Below, one piece after another: positions 35,144 through 44,885 of a stretch of 64,000 nucleotides of DNA. Location of the stretch: contig NZ_CP009438.1 in assembly GCF_000761215.1 (NCBI RefSeq), positions 4,109,001 to 4,173,000 of the forward strand. Reading direction: 5' to 3'. The translations under genes were made by a program, and so were the position numbers. This DNA comes from Streptomyces glaucescens (GTDB lineage Bacteria > Actinomycetota > Actinomycetes > Streptomycetales > Streptomycetaceae). Position 1 is the stretch's first letter. The number at the start of each line of letters is the position of its first letter. The notes under the pieces are model-generated. The model searched no databases. It saw only the letters and a program-made list of their open reading frames with translations, and had not been told where the DNA came from.

Positions 35144-35932
35144 GTGAGTAACGAAGACATCACGCTGTCCGCGGGTGACGCGGAGGCGACCCTGGCGCCG
35201 GGCAACGGCGGCCGGGTCACGGGACTGCGCGTCGGCGGTACCGAACTGCTCCGCCAGGGCGACCGTTTCGGCTGCTTCCCGATGGTCCCCTGGTGCGGCC
35301 GGATCAGGGACGGCCGGTTCCGCGACGGGGCCGCCGTGCACCAGATGCCGCTCAACGCCGGCCCGCACGCCATCCACGGCACGGCCCGCGACGCCGCCTG
35401 GACCGTGGCCCGCGCCGCCGCCGACGAGGCGGTCCTCACCTACGACCTGACCGAGCCGTGGCCCTACCGGGGCCGGGTCACCCAGGTGGTCGCGCTGACG
35501 CCGGACACGCTGACGCTGACCATGTCGGTCGAGACGTACGAGTCGTCGTTCCCGGCGCAGCTCGGCTGGCACCCGTGGTTCAACCGCACCCTCGGCGGTG
35601 CCGGCGTGGAGATCGGCTTCGAGCCCGCCTGGCAGGAGGAGCGCGGCGACGACCACCTGCCCACCGGCAACCGGACCGACCCGCGGCCCGGACCGTGGGA
35701 CGACTGCTTCGGCATGCCCGACGGCGTCGACGTGACCCTCACCTGGCCCGGCGCACTCCGCTTGAGGGTCACCAGCCCCGAACAGTGGGTCGTCGTCTAC
35801 GACGAGCAGGAGGCGGCCGTGTGCGTGGAGCCGCAGACCGGTCCGCCGGACGGGCTGAACACCGCGCCGCGCCTGGTCACGCCGCTGGAGCCGCTGGAGG
35901 CCACCACGACCTGGAGCTGGACCCGGCTCTAA
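35144..35932 (+). CDS. Aldose 1-epimerase (mutarotase-like)
   Basis: A 262-residue galactose-mutarotase-fold protein that should interconvert alpha and beta anomers of aldoses. The beta-supersandwich signature is visible: FGCFPMVPWCGRIRDGRF (Arg of the active site), GPHAIHGTARDAAW (His), QLGWHPWFNRTL (second His) and the acidic DDCFGMPDG region. It starts at GTG, 56 bp after the CoxG-like gene, and its stop is only 10 bp from pyrE. Length is normal to slightly short. Confidence 0.88.
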   Translation: MSNEDITLSAGDAEATLAPGNGGRVTGLRVGGTELLRQGDRFGCFPMVPWCGRIRDGRFRDGAAVHQMPLNAGPHAIHGTARDAAWTVARAAADEAVLTYDLTEPWPYRGRVTQVVALTPDTLTLTMSVETYESSFPAQLGWHPWFNRTLGGAGVEIGFEPAWQEERGDDHLPTGNRTDPRPGPWDDCFGMPDGVDVTLTWPGALRLRVTSPEQWVVVYDEQEAAVCVEPQTGPPDGLNTAPRLVTPLEPLEATTTWSWTRL

Positions 35933-35942
35933 GCTGTGGGGC

Positions 35943-36515
35943 ATGACGGACGTCGATGAAGCAATGCCGCCGGGCGCACGGGGCGCGCTGCTCGCTCAGA
36001 TCAAGGACAAGGCCGTGGTGCACGGCAAGGTGACCCTCTCCTCGGGTCTGGAGGCCGACTACTACGTCGACCTGCGCCGCATCACCCTGGACGGCGAGGC
36101 CGCGCCGCTGGTCGGCCAGGTGCTGCTGGACCTGACCGCCGGTCTGGAGTTCGACGCGGTCGGCGGCCTGACCATGGGCGCCGACCCGGTCGCCGCCGCC
36201 ATGCTGCACGCCGCCGCCGCGCGCGGGAAGCGCCTGGACGCCTTCGTGGTCCGCAAGGCCGCCAAGGCGCACGGCCTCCAGCGCCGCGTGGAGGGCCCGG
36301 ACATCGCCGGCCGCCGCGTCCTGGTCGTCGAGGACACCTCGACCACGGGCGGCTCCCCGCTGACCGCCGTCGAGGCGGTGCGCGAGGCGGGCGCCGAGGT
36401 GGTGGCCGTCGCGACGATCGTCGACCGCGCCACCGGCGCCGCGGAGAAGATCCAGGAGGGCGCGGGGGTGCCCTATCTGTACGCCTTCTCCAAGGACGAG
36501 CTGGGACTCGACTGA
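35943..36515 (+). CDS. pyrE: Orotate phosphoribosyltransferase
   Basis: A 190-residue enzyme that makes OMP from orotate and PRPP in pyrimidine synthesis. Motifs: VTLSSGLEADYYVDLRRITL (orotate side), GGLTMGADPVAAAMLHAAAA, FVVRKAAKAHGLQRRVEG (catalytic-loop Lys) and the PRPP-binding VLVVEDTSTTGGSPLTAVEA. The length is normal. It lies 10 bp after the epimerase gene and is probably in the same operon. It is followed by an intergenic region with a hairpin (GGGGCCGACG/CGTCGCCCC near 36585). Confidence 0.96.
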   Translation: MTDVDEAMPPGARGALLAQIKDKAVVHGKVTLSSGLEADYYVDLRRITLDGEAAPLVGQVLLDLTAGLEFDAVGGLTMGADPVAAAMLHAAAARGKRLDAFVVRKAAKAHGLQRRVEGPDIAGRRVLVVEDTSTTGGSPLTAVEAVREAGAEVVAVATIVDRATGAAEKIQEGAGVPYLYAFSKDELGLD

Positions 36516-36669
36516 CTCCGTCCGCCCCCCGCTGCCCACGGCTCGGACGGCCCCATGGACCTTCCGGCCGAGTCTGGAAAGATGGGGCCGACGATGACGT
36601 CGCCCCCATGGTCTAGGTCAGGGCCGTAAACGCACCACACGCCCACCCGCACATACAAGGAGCGGACAG

Positions 36670-37701
<1,032 letters not shown>

Positions 37702-37726
37702 CTCCGGACGTTCGTCCGTACGCGTC

Positions 37727-37752
37727 GAGCCCGGTGCCATCGCACCGGGCTC
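37727..37752 (+). terminator. fba terminator
   Basis: GAGCCCGGTGC paired with GCACCGGGCTC around a 4-base loop, 25 bp after the fba stop. Confidence 0.85.
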
Positions 37753-37769
37753 GCTGTATACCTGGGAGC

Positions 37770-39251
37770 GTGCCCGACGTCCGGCTGGCCTCCCCGCAGG
37801 GCCGGTGGCTGCTGTTCACCACCGTCCTCGGCTCCGGCATGGTCCTGCTGGACTCCACCGTCGTCAATGTCGCCCTGCCGCGCATCGGCCGCGACCTGGA
37901 CGCGGACCTCGCCGTGCTCCAGTGGACGGTCAACGCGTACATGGTCACGCTGGCCGGGCTGATCCTGCTCGGCGGCGCCCTCGGCGACCGCTTCGGACGG
38001 CGGCGGGTCTTCGTGCTCGGCGTGGTGTGGTTCGCCGTGGCCTCGCTGCTGTGCGGGCTCGCCCCGAACGCCGGGGTGCTCGTCGCCGCCCGCGCCCTGC
38101 AGGGTGTCGGCGGCGCGCTGCTGACCCCCGGCTCGCTCGCCCTGATCCAGGCGTCGTTCCACCCGGACGACCGGGGCCGGGCGGTCGGCCTGTGGTCCGG
38201 TTTCGGCGGCGTCGGCGCGGCCGTCGGGCCGTTCCTGGGCGGCTGGCTGGTGGACGGCCCCGGCTGGCGCTGGGTCTTCCTGGTCAACGTCCCGCTGGCC
38301 CTGCTGTGCGTGCCGGTCGCGCTGCGGCACGTGCCGGAATCCTCCGAGGGGGTCGCGCACGGCCGGTTCGACGTGCTGGGCGCCGCGCTCGGCGCGCTGG
38401 CGCTGGCCCTGGTGACATACGCCCTGATCGAGGCCCACGCGGGGACCTGGGCGGTCGGGCTCGCGGCGGGCGCGGGCCTGCTCGCCGCCGTGGCGTTCGT
38501 GGCCGTGGAGCGGCGGCGGCCGGACCCGATGATGCCGCCGGACGTCTTCGCCTCCCGCCAGTTCACCGCGGTCAACCTGGTCACCCTGTGCGTGTACGCG
38601 GCCTTCGGCGGCTTCTTCTTCCTCGCCGTCCTCCAGCTCCAGGTCGTCTCCGGCTACTCGGCGCTCGGCGCGGGTACGGCCCTGCTGCCCACGACGGTGC
38701 TGATGCTGCTGTTCTCCGCCCGCTCCGGGGAGCTGGCGGAGCGGATCGGCCCGCGGCTGCCGCTGACCGTGGGCCCGCTGCTGTGCGCGGCGGGCATGCT
38801 GCTGATGGTGCGGGCCGGGCCGGACGCCTCGTACGCCGCCGACGTGCTGCCCGCGCTGCTGGTGCTGGGCCTCGGCATGGTCACCCTGGTGGCCCCGCTG
38901 ACCGCGACCGTGCTCGGTTCCGTCGACACCGCGCGGGCGGGCCTGGCCAGCGGCATCAACAACGCGGCGGCGCGGGCCGCGGGCCTGGTCGCGGTGGCCG
39001 CGCTGCCGCTGCTCGCCGGGATGGGGCCGCAGGCGTACCGCTCGGCGGACGCCTTCGACGCGGCGTTCGGCCGGTCGATGCTGTGGTGCGCGGGCGTGCT
39101 GGTGGCGGGGGCGGTGCTGGCCTGGGCGACCGTACGGCGGCCCGCGCCGGACTGCGGGCACCCGGAGTGCCGCACCCACTGCGGTGTGACCGCCCCGCCG
39201 CTGGAGGGCCACCGGCCGGCCGCACCGCCCGGTGACAGACTGAACCCATGA
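37770..39251 (+). CDS. MFS drug exporter, DHA2 (EmrB/QacA) type
   Basis: A 493-residue transporter with 14 predicted membrane helices. The DHA2 signature in helix 1 is LDSTVVNVALPRIG and helix 2 starts LQWTVNAYMVTLAGLILLGG; the cytoplasmic loop has GDRFGRRRVFV and helix 4 has ARALQGVGGALLTPGSLALI. It should export a hydrophobic or cationic compound by proton antiport. The start is GTG at 37770, with GGGAG unusually close (1-2 bases). The stop overlaps the DUF3151 start (ATGA). Substrate unknown. Confidence 0.88.
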   Translation: MPDVRLASPQGRWLLFTTVLGSGMVLLDSTVVNVALPRIGRDLDADLAVLQWTVNAYMVTLAGLILLGGALGDRFGRRRVFVLGVVWFAVASLLCGLAPNAGVLVAARALQGVGGALLTPGSLALIQASFHPDDRGRAVGLWSGFGGVGAAVGPFLGGWLVDGPGWRWVFLVNVPLALLCVPVALRHVPESSEGVAHGRFDVLGAALGALALALVTYALIEAHAGTWAVGLAAGAGLLAAVAFVAVERRRPDPMMPPDVFASRQFTAVNLVTLCVYAAFGGFFFLAVLQLQVVSGYSALGAGTALLPTTVLMLLFSARSGELAERIGPRLPLTVGPLLCAAGMLLMVRAGPDASYAADVLPALLVLGLGMVTLVAPLTATVLGSVDTARAGLASGINNAAARAAGLVAVAALPLLAGMGPQAYRSADAFDAAFGRSMLWCAGVLVAGAVLAWATVRRPAPDCGHPECRTHCGVTAPPLEGHRPAAPPGDRLNP

Positions 39252-39661
39252 GCATTCACGAGAACCTGCTCGGGGGCCCGCCCCCGACCCACCTCCCCGA
39301 CGACCCGGAGCCGCGCGAGCTGCTGGCGGGCGGCACCCCGGCCGCCGAGGTCGCCGCGAAGTACCCCACCTCGTCGCTCGCCTGGGCCCGCCTGGCCGAC
39401 GAGGCGTTCGAGCGGGGCAGCACGGTGGAGTCGTACGCCTACGCCCGTACCGGCTACCACCGCGGCCTGGACGCGCTGCGCCGCAACGGCTGGAAGGGCC
39501 ACGGCCCGGTGCCCTGGGAGCACGAGCCGAACCGCGGCTTCCTGCGCGCCCTGCACGCCCTCGCCCGCGCCGCGCAGGCGATCGGCGAGCAGGAGGAGTA
39601 CGAGCGCTGCTCGCAGTTCCTGAAGGACTCCTCGCCGACGGCGGCGCAGACGCTGGGCTAG
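39248..39661 (+). CDS. DUF3151 family protein
   Basis: A 137-residue actinobacterial protein with a TPR-like helical part (SSLAWARLADEAFERGSTVE, YAYARTGYHRGLDALRRNG, FLRALHALARAAQAIGEQEE). Conserved features include HENLLGGPPPTHLPDDPEP at the N-terminus and GWKGHGPVPWEHEPNRGF. The role is unknown. It is translationally coupled to the exporter upstream (ATGA). A GC-rich hairpin (GGCCCGTCCG...CGGGCGGGCC near 39698-39722) follows. Confidence 0.85.
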   Translation: MSIHENLLGGPPPTHLPDDPEPRELLAGGTPAAEVAAKYPTSSLAWARLADEAFERGSTVESYAYARTGYHRGLDALRRNGWKGHGPVPWEHEPNRGFLRALHALARAAQAIGEQEEYERCSQFLKDSSPTAAQTLG

Positions 39662-39826
39662 CCCCAGGGCCCGCGAGGTTCGAACATGCGTGCGTGGGGC
39701 CCGTCCGTGATCGGGCGGGCCTTGCGATGTCGCGGCGACTTGCGCAGGATGCGGGTGGGGACCGGGGCCCCCGTGCCGGTAACGGCAGGGGCGGACCGCT
39801 ACCCGGAGCAACAACAGGAGACAGCG

Positions 39827-40666
39827 ATGTCCCACGAGGCTCAGGAAACCCACGAGCCCGAGACCCCGCATCTCGACTTCCAGGGGACCACCCCGTACGA
39901 GGACTACGTCAAGGCGGACGTCCTCACCCACCTCCAGCACACCCTCTCCGACGATCCCGGAGAGATGGTCTTCCTGGTCACCACCCAGGTCATGGAGCTG
40001 TGGTTCACGGTCGTCGTGCACGAGTGGGAGACGGCCGCGCAGGCCCTGCGCCAGGACGACGTGCCGGTGGCGATCGCCGCGCTGAAACGGTCCGTACGGG
40101 AGCTGGAGGCGCTGAACGCCTCCTGGAAGCCGCTGGGCCAGCTCACGCCCGCGCAGTTCAACTCGTACCGCAGCGCCCTGGGCGAGGGGTCCGGCTTCCA
40201 GTCCGCGATGTACCGCCGGATGGAGTTCCTGCTCGGCGAGAAGTCCGCGTCCATGCTGGTCCCGCACCGCGGCTCGCCCCGCGTCCACGCGGAGCTGGAG
40301 AAGGCGCTGCACGAGCCGAGCCTGTACGACGAGGTGCTGCGCCTGCTGGCCCGCCGCGGCCACCCGATCCCCGGGTCCGTCCTGCGGCGGGACGTCTCGC
40401 GGCGCTACGAGCCGTCGGACGAGGTGGAGGCGGTCTGGGCCGCGATCTACTCCGGAGACGAGCGTGACGAGCTCGCCCGGCTCGGCGAGGCGCTCAGCGA
40501 TGTCGCCGAACTGGTGTGGCGCTGGCGCAACGACCACCTGGTGGCCACCCGCAGGGCCATGGGCGCCAAGCCCGGAACGGGCGGCTCCGCCGGAGTGGCG
40601 TGGCTGGAGAAGCGGGCCCGGAAGAACGTCTTCCCCGAGCTGTGGACGGCGAGGTCCTATGTCTGA
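39827..40666 (+). CDS. kynA: Tryptophan 2,3-dioxygenase
   Basis: A 279-residue haem dioxygenase that opens the indole ring of tryptophan to N-formylkynurenine, the first step of the kynurenine path. The family pattern is present: EMVFLVTTQVMELWFTVVVH, then FNSYRSALGEGSGFQSAMYR, MEFLLGEKSASM and the C-terminal haem-ligand region WRWRNDHLVATRRAMG. One oddity is that the residue equal to the active-site His of better-known family members (FIIxHQ) is Thr here (FLVTTQ). The ATG follows AGGAG by seven bases. It overlaps kynureninase by 8 bp, so the two are co-translated and most likely work in series. Confidence 0.9.
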   Translation: MSHEAQETHEPETPHLDFQGTTPYEDYVKADVLTHLQHTLSDDPGEMVFLVTTQVMELWFTVVVHEWETAAQALRQDDVPVAIAALKRSVRELEALNASWKPLGQLTPAQFNSYRSALGEGSGFQSAMYRRMEFLLGEKSASMLVPHRGSPRVHAELEKALHEPSLYDEVLRLLARRGHPIPGSVLRRDVSRRYEPSDEVEAVWAAIYSGDERDELARLGEALSDVAELVWRWRNDHLVATRRAMGAKPGTGGSAGVAWLEKRARKNVFPELWTARSYV

Positions 40667-41870
40667 GACCACGGCACCGCCCGCATCGGCCGAACTGGCG
40701 GCGCGGGCCCGGAAGCTGGACGCGGCGGACGAACTCGCGGGCAAGAGAGCCGAGTTCGTGCTCGACGAGGTGATCTACCTCGACGGCAACTCGCTCGGCG
40801 CGCTGCCCGCCGCCGTCCCCGGCCGGATGGCCGACGTGATCACCCGGCAGTGGGGCGAACTGCGCATCCGCTCCTGGGACGAGAGCGGCTGGTGGACGGC
40901 GCCCGAGCGGATCGGGGACCGCATCGCGCCGCTGATCGGGGCGGCCCCCGGACAGGTGGTGGTCGGTGACTCCACCAGCGTCAACGTGTTCAAGGCGCTG
41001 GTCGCGGCGGTCCGGATGGCCGGGGACGGCCGGGACGAGATCGTCGTGGACGCCACGACGTTCCCCACCGACGGCTACATCGCCCGGTCCGCGGCCCGCA
41101 TGACCGGCTGCACGCTGCGGCCCGTGACCCCGGCCGAGGTGCCGGACGTGCTCGGGCCGCGCACGGCGGTCGTCCTGCTCAACCACGCGGACTACCGCAC
41201 GGGCCGCCTGCACGACCTGCCGTCGCTCACCTCCGCCGTGCACGCGGCGGGCGCGCTGGCCGTCTGGGACCTGTGCCACACCGCGGGCGCCCTGCCGGTC
41301 GGCGTCGACGAGCACGGGGTGGACCTGGCGGTCGGCTGCACCTACAAGTACCTGAACGGCGGCCCCGGTTCACCGGCCTACCTGTATGTGCGCCGGGACC
41401 TCCAGGACCGCTTCGACTCCCCGCTGCCCGGCTGGAACTCGCACGTGGAGCCCTTCGGCATGCACGGCGACTACGAGCCGGCGCGCGGCGCGCCGCGGGG
41501 CCGGGTCGGAACGCCGGACATCCTGTCGATGCTCGCGCTGGAGGCGGCCCTGGAGGTCTGGGACGGGGTGTCCGTCGAGGCGGTGCGGGCGAAGTCGCTG
41601 GCCCTGACGGACTTCTTCCTGGAGTGCGTCGCGGAGTACGTGGAGCCCGGCCGGGTCGAGTCCCTGACCCCGGCCGCGCACGAGGAGCGCGGCAGCCAGG
41701 TGGCCCTGTGCTGCGACGACGCCGGTGACGTGATGAAACGCCTGATCGAGCGGGGTGTCGTCGGCGACTTCCGCCCCCCGAACCTCCTGCGCTTCGGCTT
41801 CACACCGCTGTACGTCGGCTTCGCGGACGTGGAACGCGCGGCACGGGTGCTGGGGGAGGTGGTGGGCTAG
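40659..41870 (+). CDS. kynU: Kynureninase
   Basis: A 403-residue PLP enzyme that cleaves kynurenine to anthranilate and alanine. Signature parts: YLDGNSLGALPAAVPGRM at the start, SWDESGWWTAPERIGDRIAP, LLNHADYRTGRLHDLPSLTS, WDLCHTAGALPVGVDEHGVD and the PLP-lysine region AVGCTYKYLNGGPGSPAYLY. The C-terminus has FGMHGDYEPARG and FRPPNLLRFGFTPLYVGFAD. It starts inside the end of the dioxygenase gene. With the formamidase-like gene at 42799 it completes tryptophan to anthranilate. Confidence 0.95.
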   Translation: MSETTAPPASAELAARARKLDAADELAGKRAEFVLDEVIYLDGNSLGALPAAVPGRMADVITRQWGELRIRSWDESGWWTAPERIGDRIAPLIGAAPGQVVVGDSTSVNVFKALVAAVRMAGDGRDEIVVDATTFPTDGYIARSAARMTGCTLRPVTPAEVPDVLGPRTAVVLLNHADYRTGRLHDLPSLTSAVHAAGALAVWDLCHTAGALPVGVDEHGVDLAVGCTYKYLNGGPGSPAYLYVRRDLQDRFDSPLPGWNSHVEPFGMHGDYEPARGAPRGRVGTPDILSMLALEAALEVWDGVSVEAVRAKSLALTDFFLECVAEYVEPGRVESLTPAAHEERGSQVALCCDDAGDVMKRLIERGVVGDFRPPNLLRFGFTPLYVGFADVERAARVLGEVVG

Positions 41871-41977
41871 CGGGCATTGCGGGGGGCGCCTCCCCGGGGC
41901 GTCTCATGGGGCGTCTCTCCTGGAAGGGGCGTCCTCCCGGGGGCGCCTCCTGGGAGGGCGTCCCCCCCCGGGGGGGC
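41871..41977. repeat. Imperfect GC-rich repeats between convergent genes
   Basis: About 100 bases built of GGGGCGCCTCCC / GGGGCGTCTC-like units in loose tandem. It lies between kynU (plus) and the TetR gene (minus). No open frame has coding sense; it may act as a terminator through multiple weak stems. Confidence 0.5.
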
Positions 41978-42583
41978 TCACTCCGTGACGAACACCCCCG
42001 CCGCCGCCGCGGCATGGGCGGCCCGTGCGGCCCGTTCCGCGGCGGCGGCGTCGGGGACCGACCCCGAGGTCAGCAGCCCGTAGTACAGCGGCGCGGACAC
42101 CGCGCGCACGACCGCCCGGGCGTCCGTGCCCGCCGGCAGCTCACCGCGTGCCACGCCCTGCTCCACGCACGGCGCCCACTCGGCCACCCGCACCTCGTAG
42201 AACCGCCGCAGCGCCCCGGCCGTCCGCTCGTCGCACGCGGCCGCCGCGATCACGGCACGGAACAGCGCGCCCTGGCGCGGGTCGGCCAGCGTCCGCTGGA
42301 CGAGCGACGCGTTGGCCCGCAGGTCCCCGAGCACCGATCCGGTCTCCTCCCGGGGCGACGACTGCTCGGCCATGTCCGCCAGCAGGTCGGCGACGAGCCC
42401 GGTCACCGAGCCCCACCGCCGGTACACGGTCGTCTTGCCGACCTCCGCCCGCCGTGCGACATCCGCCAGATCGAGCCGGTCGAAGCCCTGCTCCGCCAGC
42501 ACGTCCCCCGCCGCGCGCAGGACCGCGGCACGCACGCGCGCGGTGCGGCCTCCGGGACGTACGGTGCCGGGTTCGGCGGACAT
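41978..42583 (-). CDS. TetR-family transcriptional regulator
   Basis: A 201-residue TetR repressor. The DNA-binding domain is VLRAAGDVLAEQGFDRLDLA then DVARRAEVGKTTVYRRWGS. The C-terminal ligand domain has LYYGLLTSGSVPDAAAAERA. AAGGAGG lies six bases before the ATG. It sits between kynureninase and the formamidase-like gene and is divergent from the latter (216 bp apart), which is the best hint that it controls tryptophan degradation. Ligand unknown. Confidence 0.87.
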   Translation of the reverse strand: MSAEPGTVRPGGRTARVRAAVLRAAGDVLAEQGFDRLDLADVARRAEVGKTTVYRRWGSVTGLVADLLADMAEQSSPREETGSVLGDLRANASLVQRTLADPRQGALFRAVIAAAACDERTAGALRRFYEVRVAEWAPCVEQGVARGELPAGTDARAVVRAVSAPLYYGLLTSGSVPDAAAAERAARAAHAAAAAGVFVTE

Positions 42584-42798
42584 GTCGGCCTCCTTCGTAC
42601 GCGCGGGCCCCGGTGCGGGCCCCCGCGGGTCGCCCTCCGGGTCACCCGTCAGGGTAACGAAACGGCAGGACCGTTTACCTCTCACCGAGCGTGACATCCC
42701 CATGTCCCCGCACGTCACCGGCCTGGTACCGTCCCGGCCAACGGCCTGACGCACCACCCGGTCCGCCCCCACACGTTTCATCGCTGAGAGGTTGGAGC

Positions 42799-43686
42799 AT
42801 GACGGACGACGTCGCGGCGGCACGGGCCGCCGCCGAGGAGAAGTCGGCCTTCTCGCACCCGCCCGTCGACCCCGACGCGACCGCGGCCTACGGCGGCCAC
42901 CCCGACCAGGTGATCGACTTCTACGCCCCGCACACCCCCGGGCCCGCCGGTCCCGACTCCTCCGCCCCGCTGGTCGTCGTCCTGCACGGAGGCGCCTGGC
43001 GCGCCCCGTACGACCGGCGGCACATCAGCCCGTTCGCCGGCTTCCTGGCCCGCAGGGGATTCGCGGTGGCGAGCGTGGAGTACCGGCGGGGAGCCGTGGC
43101 GGCGGCAGCCGGGGAACAGCCCGTCGCGGGCCGCTGGCCCGACACCTTCGACGACGTCGCCGCCGCGCTCGACGCCCTCCCCGCGCTCGTCTCCGAGGCC
43201 CTCCCGCAGGCCGACGCCCAGCGGACGGTGCTCACCGGGCACTCCGCCGGCGGGCACCTCGCGCTGTGGGCCGCCGCCCGCCACGTCCTGCCCGCCGGTG
43301 CCCCCTGGCGCACCGGCCACCCCGCCCCGCTGCGCGGAGTGGTCGCCCTCGCGCCGATCGCCGACTTCGCGGCTGCGGACGAGCTGGACGTGTGCGGCGG
43401 GGCGGCACGCCAGCTCCTCGGCGGGAAGGACCTGTTCGCCGAACGGCGGCCGTACGCCGACCCGGCGCTGCTGCTGCCGACGGGCATCGCGACGACCCTG
43501 GTGCAGGGCCGCGCCGACCTGGACGTCCCGCAGGCGGTCGCCGAGTCGTACGCGGACGCGGCGGCGAAGGCCGGCGAGGTGGCCGGGCTGACCCTGCTGG
43601 AGGACGTCGGCCACTTCCCGCTGATCGACCCGGCGGCGGACGCGTGCGCGGTGGTGGCGGAGGAGATCGCACAGCTGGCGTGGTGA
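42799..43686 (+). CDS. Alpha/beta hydrolase, probable kynurenine formamidase
   Basis: A 295-residue hydrolase. It has the oxyanion-hole motif HGGAWRAPYD, the nucleophile elbow GHSAGGHLALWA (Ser in GHSAG) and a late His in LEDVGHFPLID. This HGGxW plus GxSxGG combination is typical of kynurenine formamidase/KynB-like enzymes. Position beside a dioxygenase and a kynureninase supports the role of splitting N-formylkynurenine to kynurenine and formate. GAGAGGTTGGAGC gives the ribosome binding site. The assignment rests on context as well as motifs; another ester or lactone substrate is possible. Confidence 0.78.
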   Translation: MTDDVAAARAAAEEKSAFSHPPVDPDATAAYGGHPDQVIDFYAPHTPGPAGPDSSAPLVVVLHGGAWRAPYDRRHISPFAGFLARRGFAVASVEYRRGAVAAAAGEQPVAGRWPDTFDDVAAALDALPALVSEALPQADAQRTVLTGHSAGGHLALWAAARHVLPAGAPWRTGHPAPLRGVVALAPIADFAAADELDVCGGAARQLLGGKDLFAERRPYADPALLLPTGIATTLVQGRADLDVPQAVAESYADAAAKAGEVAGLTLLEDVGHFPLIDPAADACAVVAEEIAQLAW

Positions 43687-43751
43687 GGCCGCGGACCCGG
43701 GGGAGGGGCGGTGGCCGCTCGGGGGGACGGCCGGTCCCGTCATACCCGTCA

Positions 43752-43818
43752 TACCTGAGAGCTACGGCCGTGAACACCTCTGCGGCGTGACGCGGGCGAC
43801 GGCTCCCGCTCCGTAACT
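43752..43818 (+). promoter_or_regulatory. Shared promoter-like block, copy 1
   Basis: TACCTGAGA followed 53 bases later by TAAC, with GAAC.CCTCT and GTGACG at fixed inner positions. The same block with the same spacing is at 48202-48267. It lies 50-117 bp before the start of the hydrolase-like gene at 43869. Confidence 0.5.
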
Positions 43819-43868
43819 TCCCGGTCCAGGAAGCCCGATGCACGGGCGGACCGGGAGGGAAGCGAAGC

Positions 43869-44885
43869 ATGGAGCCGACCGCAGTGCCAGCGCCCGACGC
43901 CACCGGCGGCCCGCCGGGGGAGCGCCGCACGCCCCGCCGGCTGCGCTCCCTGCTGGCCCTCCTCGTCACCGCCTGCGTGGTCCTGCCGCTGTCCGCCGCC
44001 GCCCGCCCCCGCATCCCCGCCCCGGCACCGGCCGACCTCCCCCGGGTCACCGCGACCACCCTGGAAGCGGCCTACGCGGCCAACCGCGCCAACGCCGCGC
44101 GGGCCGCCCGGATGGCGCGGGCCCACGGCGACCGGCACCGCGCGGCGGCGGACCGCGCCCTGGCCGCCCCGTCCCGCCGGCTCCTCGCCTTCGACGGCCG
44201 CGGCGCCGGACTGGTCACCGAGGTCTTCGGCGACCTCGCCCACGCCGACCACGTCGCCGTCCTGGTCCCCGGCTCCGACACGACCCTCGACACCTACGGC
44301 CGCTTCCACGCGGCCGCGACCGCCCTGCACCGCCAGCTCGCCGGGCGGGCCGCCCGGTCCACCCGCGTGGCGGTCGTCGCCTGGCTCGGGTACGAGACGC
44401 CCGGCACGGTCAGCACCACCGTCCTCACCACCGGCCGCGCCGACGAAGCCGCGCCCCGGCTGGGCGAGTTCGTCCGCCTGCTGCGCACCCTCACCGGACC
44501 GAGCGCCCACCTGTCGCTGCTGTGCCACTCCTACGGCTCGGTCGTCTGCGCCCGCTCCGCCGCCCGGGGCGCGCCCGTCGCCGACCTCGTCCTCCTCGGC
44601 AGCCCCGGCACCGGCGCCGGCTCCGCGGCCGCGCTGCGCACCACGGCGCGGATCTGGGCGGCCCGCGGCGGCACCGACTGGGTCGCGGACGTCCCGCACG
44701 TCGACGCCGGCCTGTTCGGCACGACCGTCGGCTTCGGCGCCGACCCGGTGTCCCCGGCGTTCGGCGCCCGCGTCTTCGCCGCCGGCGACGGCGGGCACAG
44801 CGACTACTTCACGCCGGGCTCGGTCTGTCTGGCCAACCTCGCCCGGATCGTGCTCGGCGACGCCTCGGAGGTGACCCGTGCGTGA
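43869..44885 (+). CDS. Exported alpha/beta hydrolase (DUF1023-like)
   Basis: A 338-residue protein with an N-terminal helix (LRSLLALLVTACVVLPLSAA) that is a signal anchor or signal peptide. A coiled Ala/Arg region follows, then a DUF1023-type hydrolase core: ADHVAVLVPGSDTTLDTYGR, VAVVAWLGYETPG, HLSLLCHSYGSVVCARSA (nucleophile Ser) and DGGHSDYFTPGS (His). It probably acts at the cell surface on an ester. It is the first gene downstream of the block at 43752, and the acyltransferase gene starts inside its end (8 bp overlap). Substrate unknown. Confidence 0.8.
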   Translation: MEPTAVPAPDATGGPPGERRTPRRLRSLLALLVTACVVLPLSAAARPRIPAPAPADLPRVTATTLEAAYAANRANAARAARMARAHGDRHRAAADRALAAPSRRLLAFDGRGAGLVTEVFGDLAHADHVAVLVPGSDTTLDTYGRFHAAATALHRQLAGRAARSTRVAVVAWLGYETPGTVSTTVLTTGRADEAAPRLGEFVRLLRTLTGPSAHLSLLCHSYGSVVCARSAARGAPVADLVLLGSPGTGAGSAAALRTTARIWAARGGTDWVADVPHVDAGLFGTTVGFGADPVSPAFGARVFAAGDGGHSDYFTPGSVCLANLARIVLGDASEVTRA

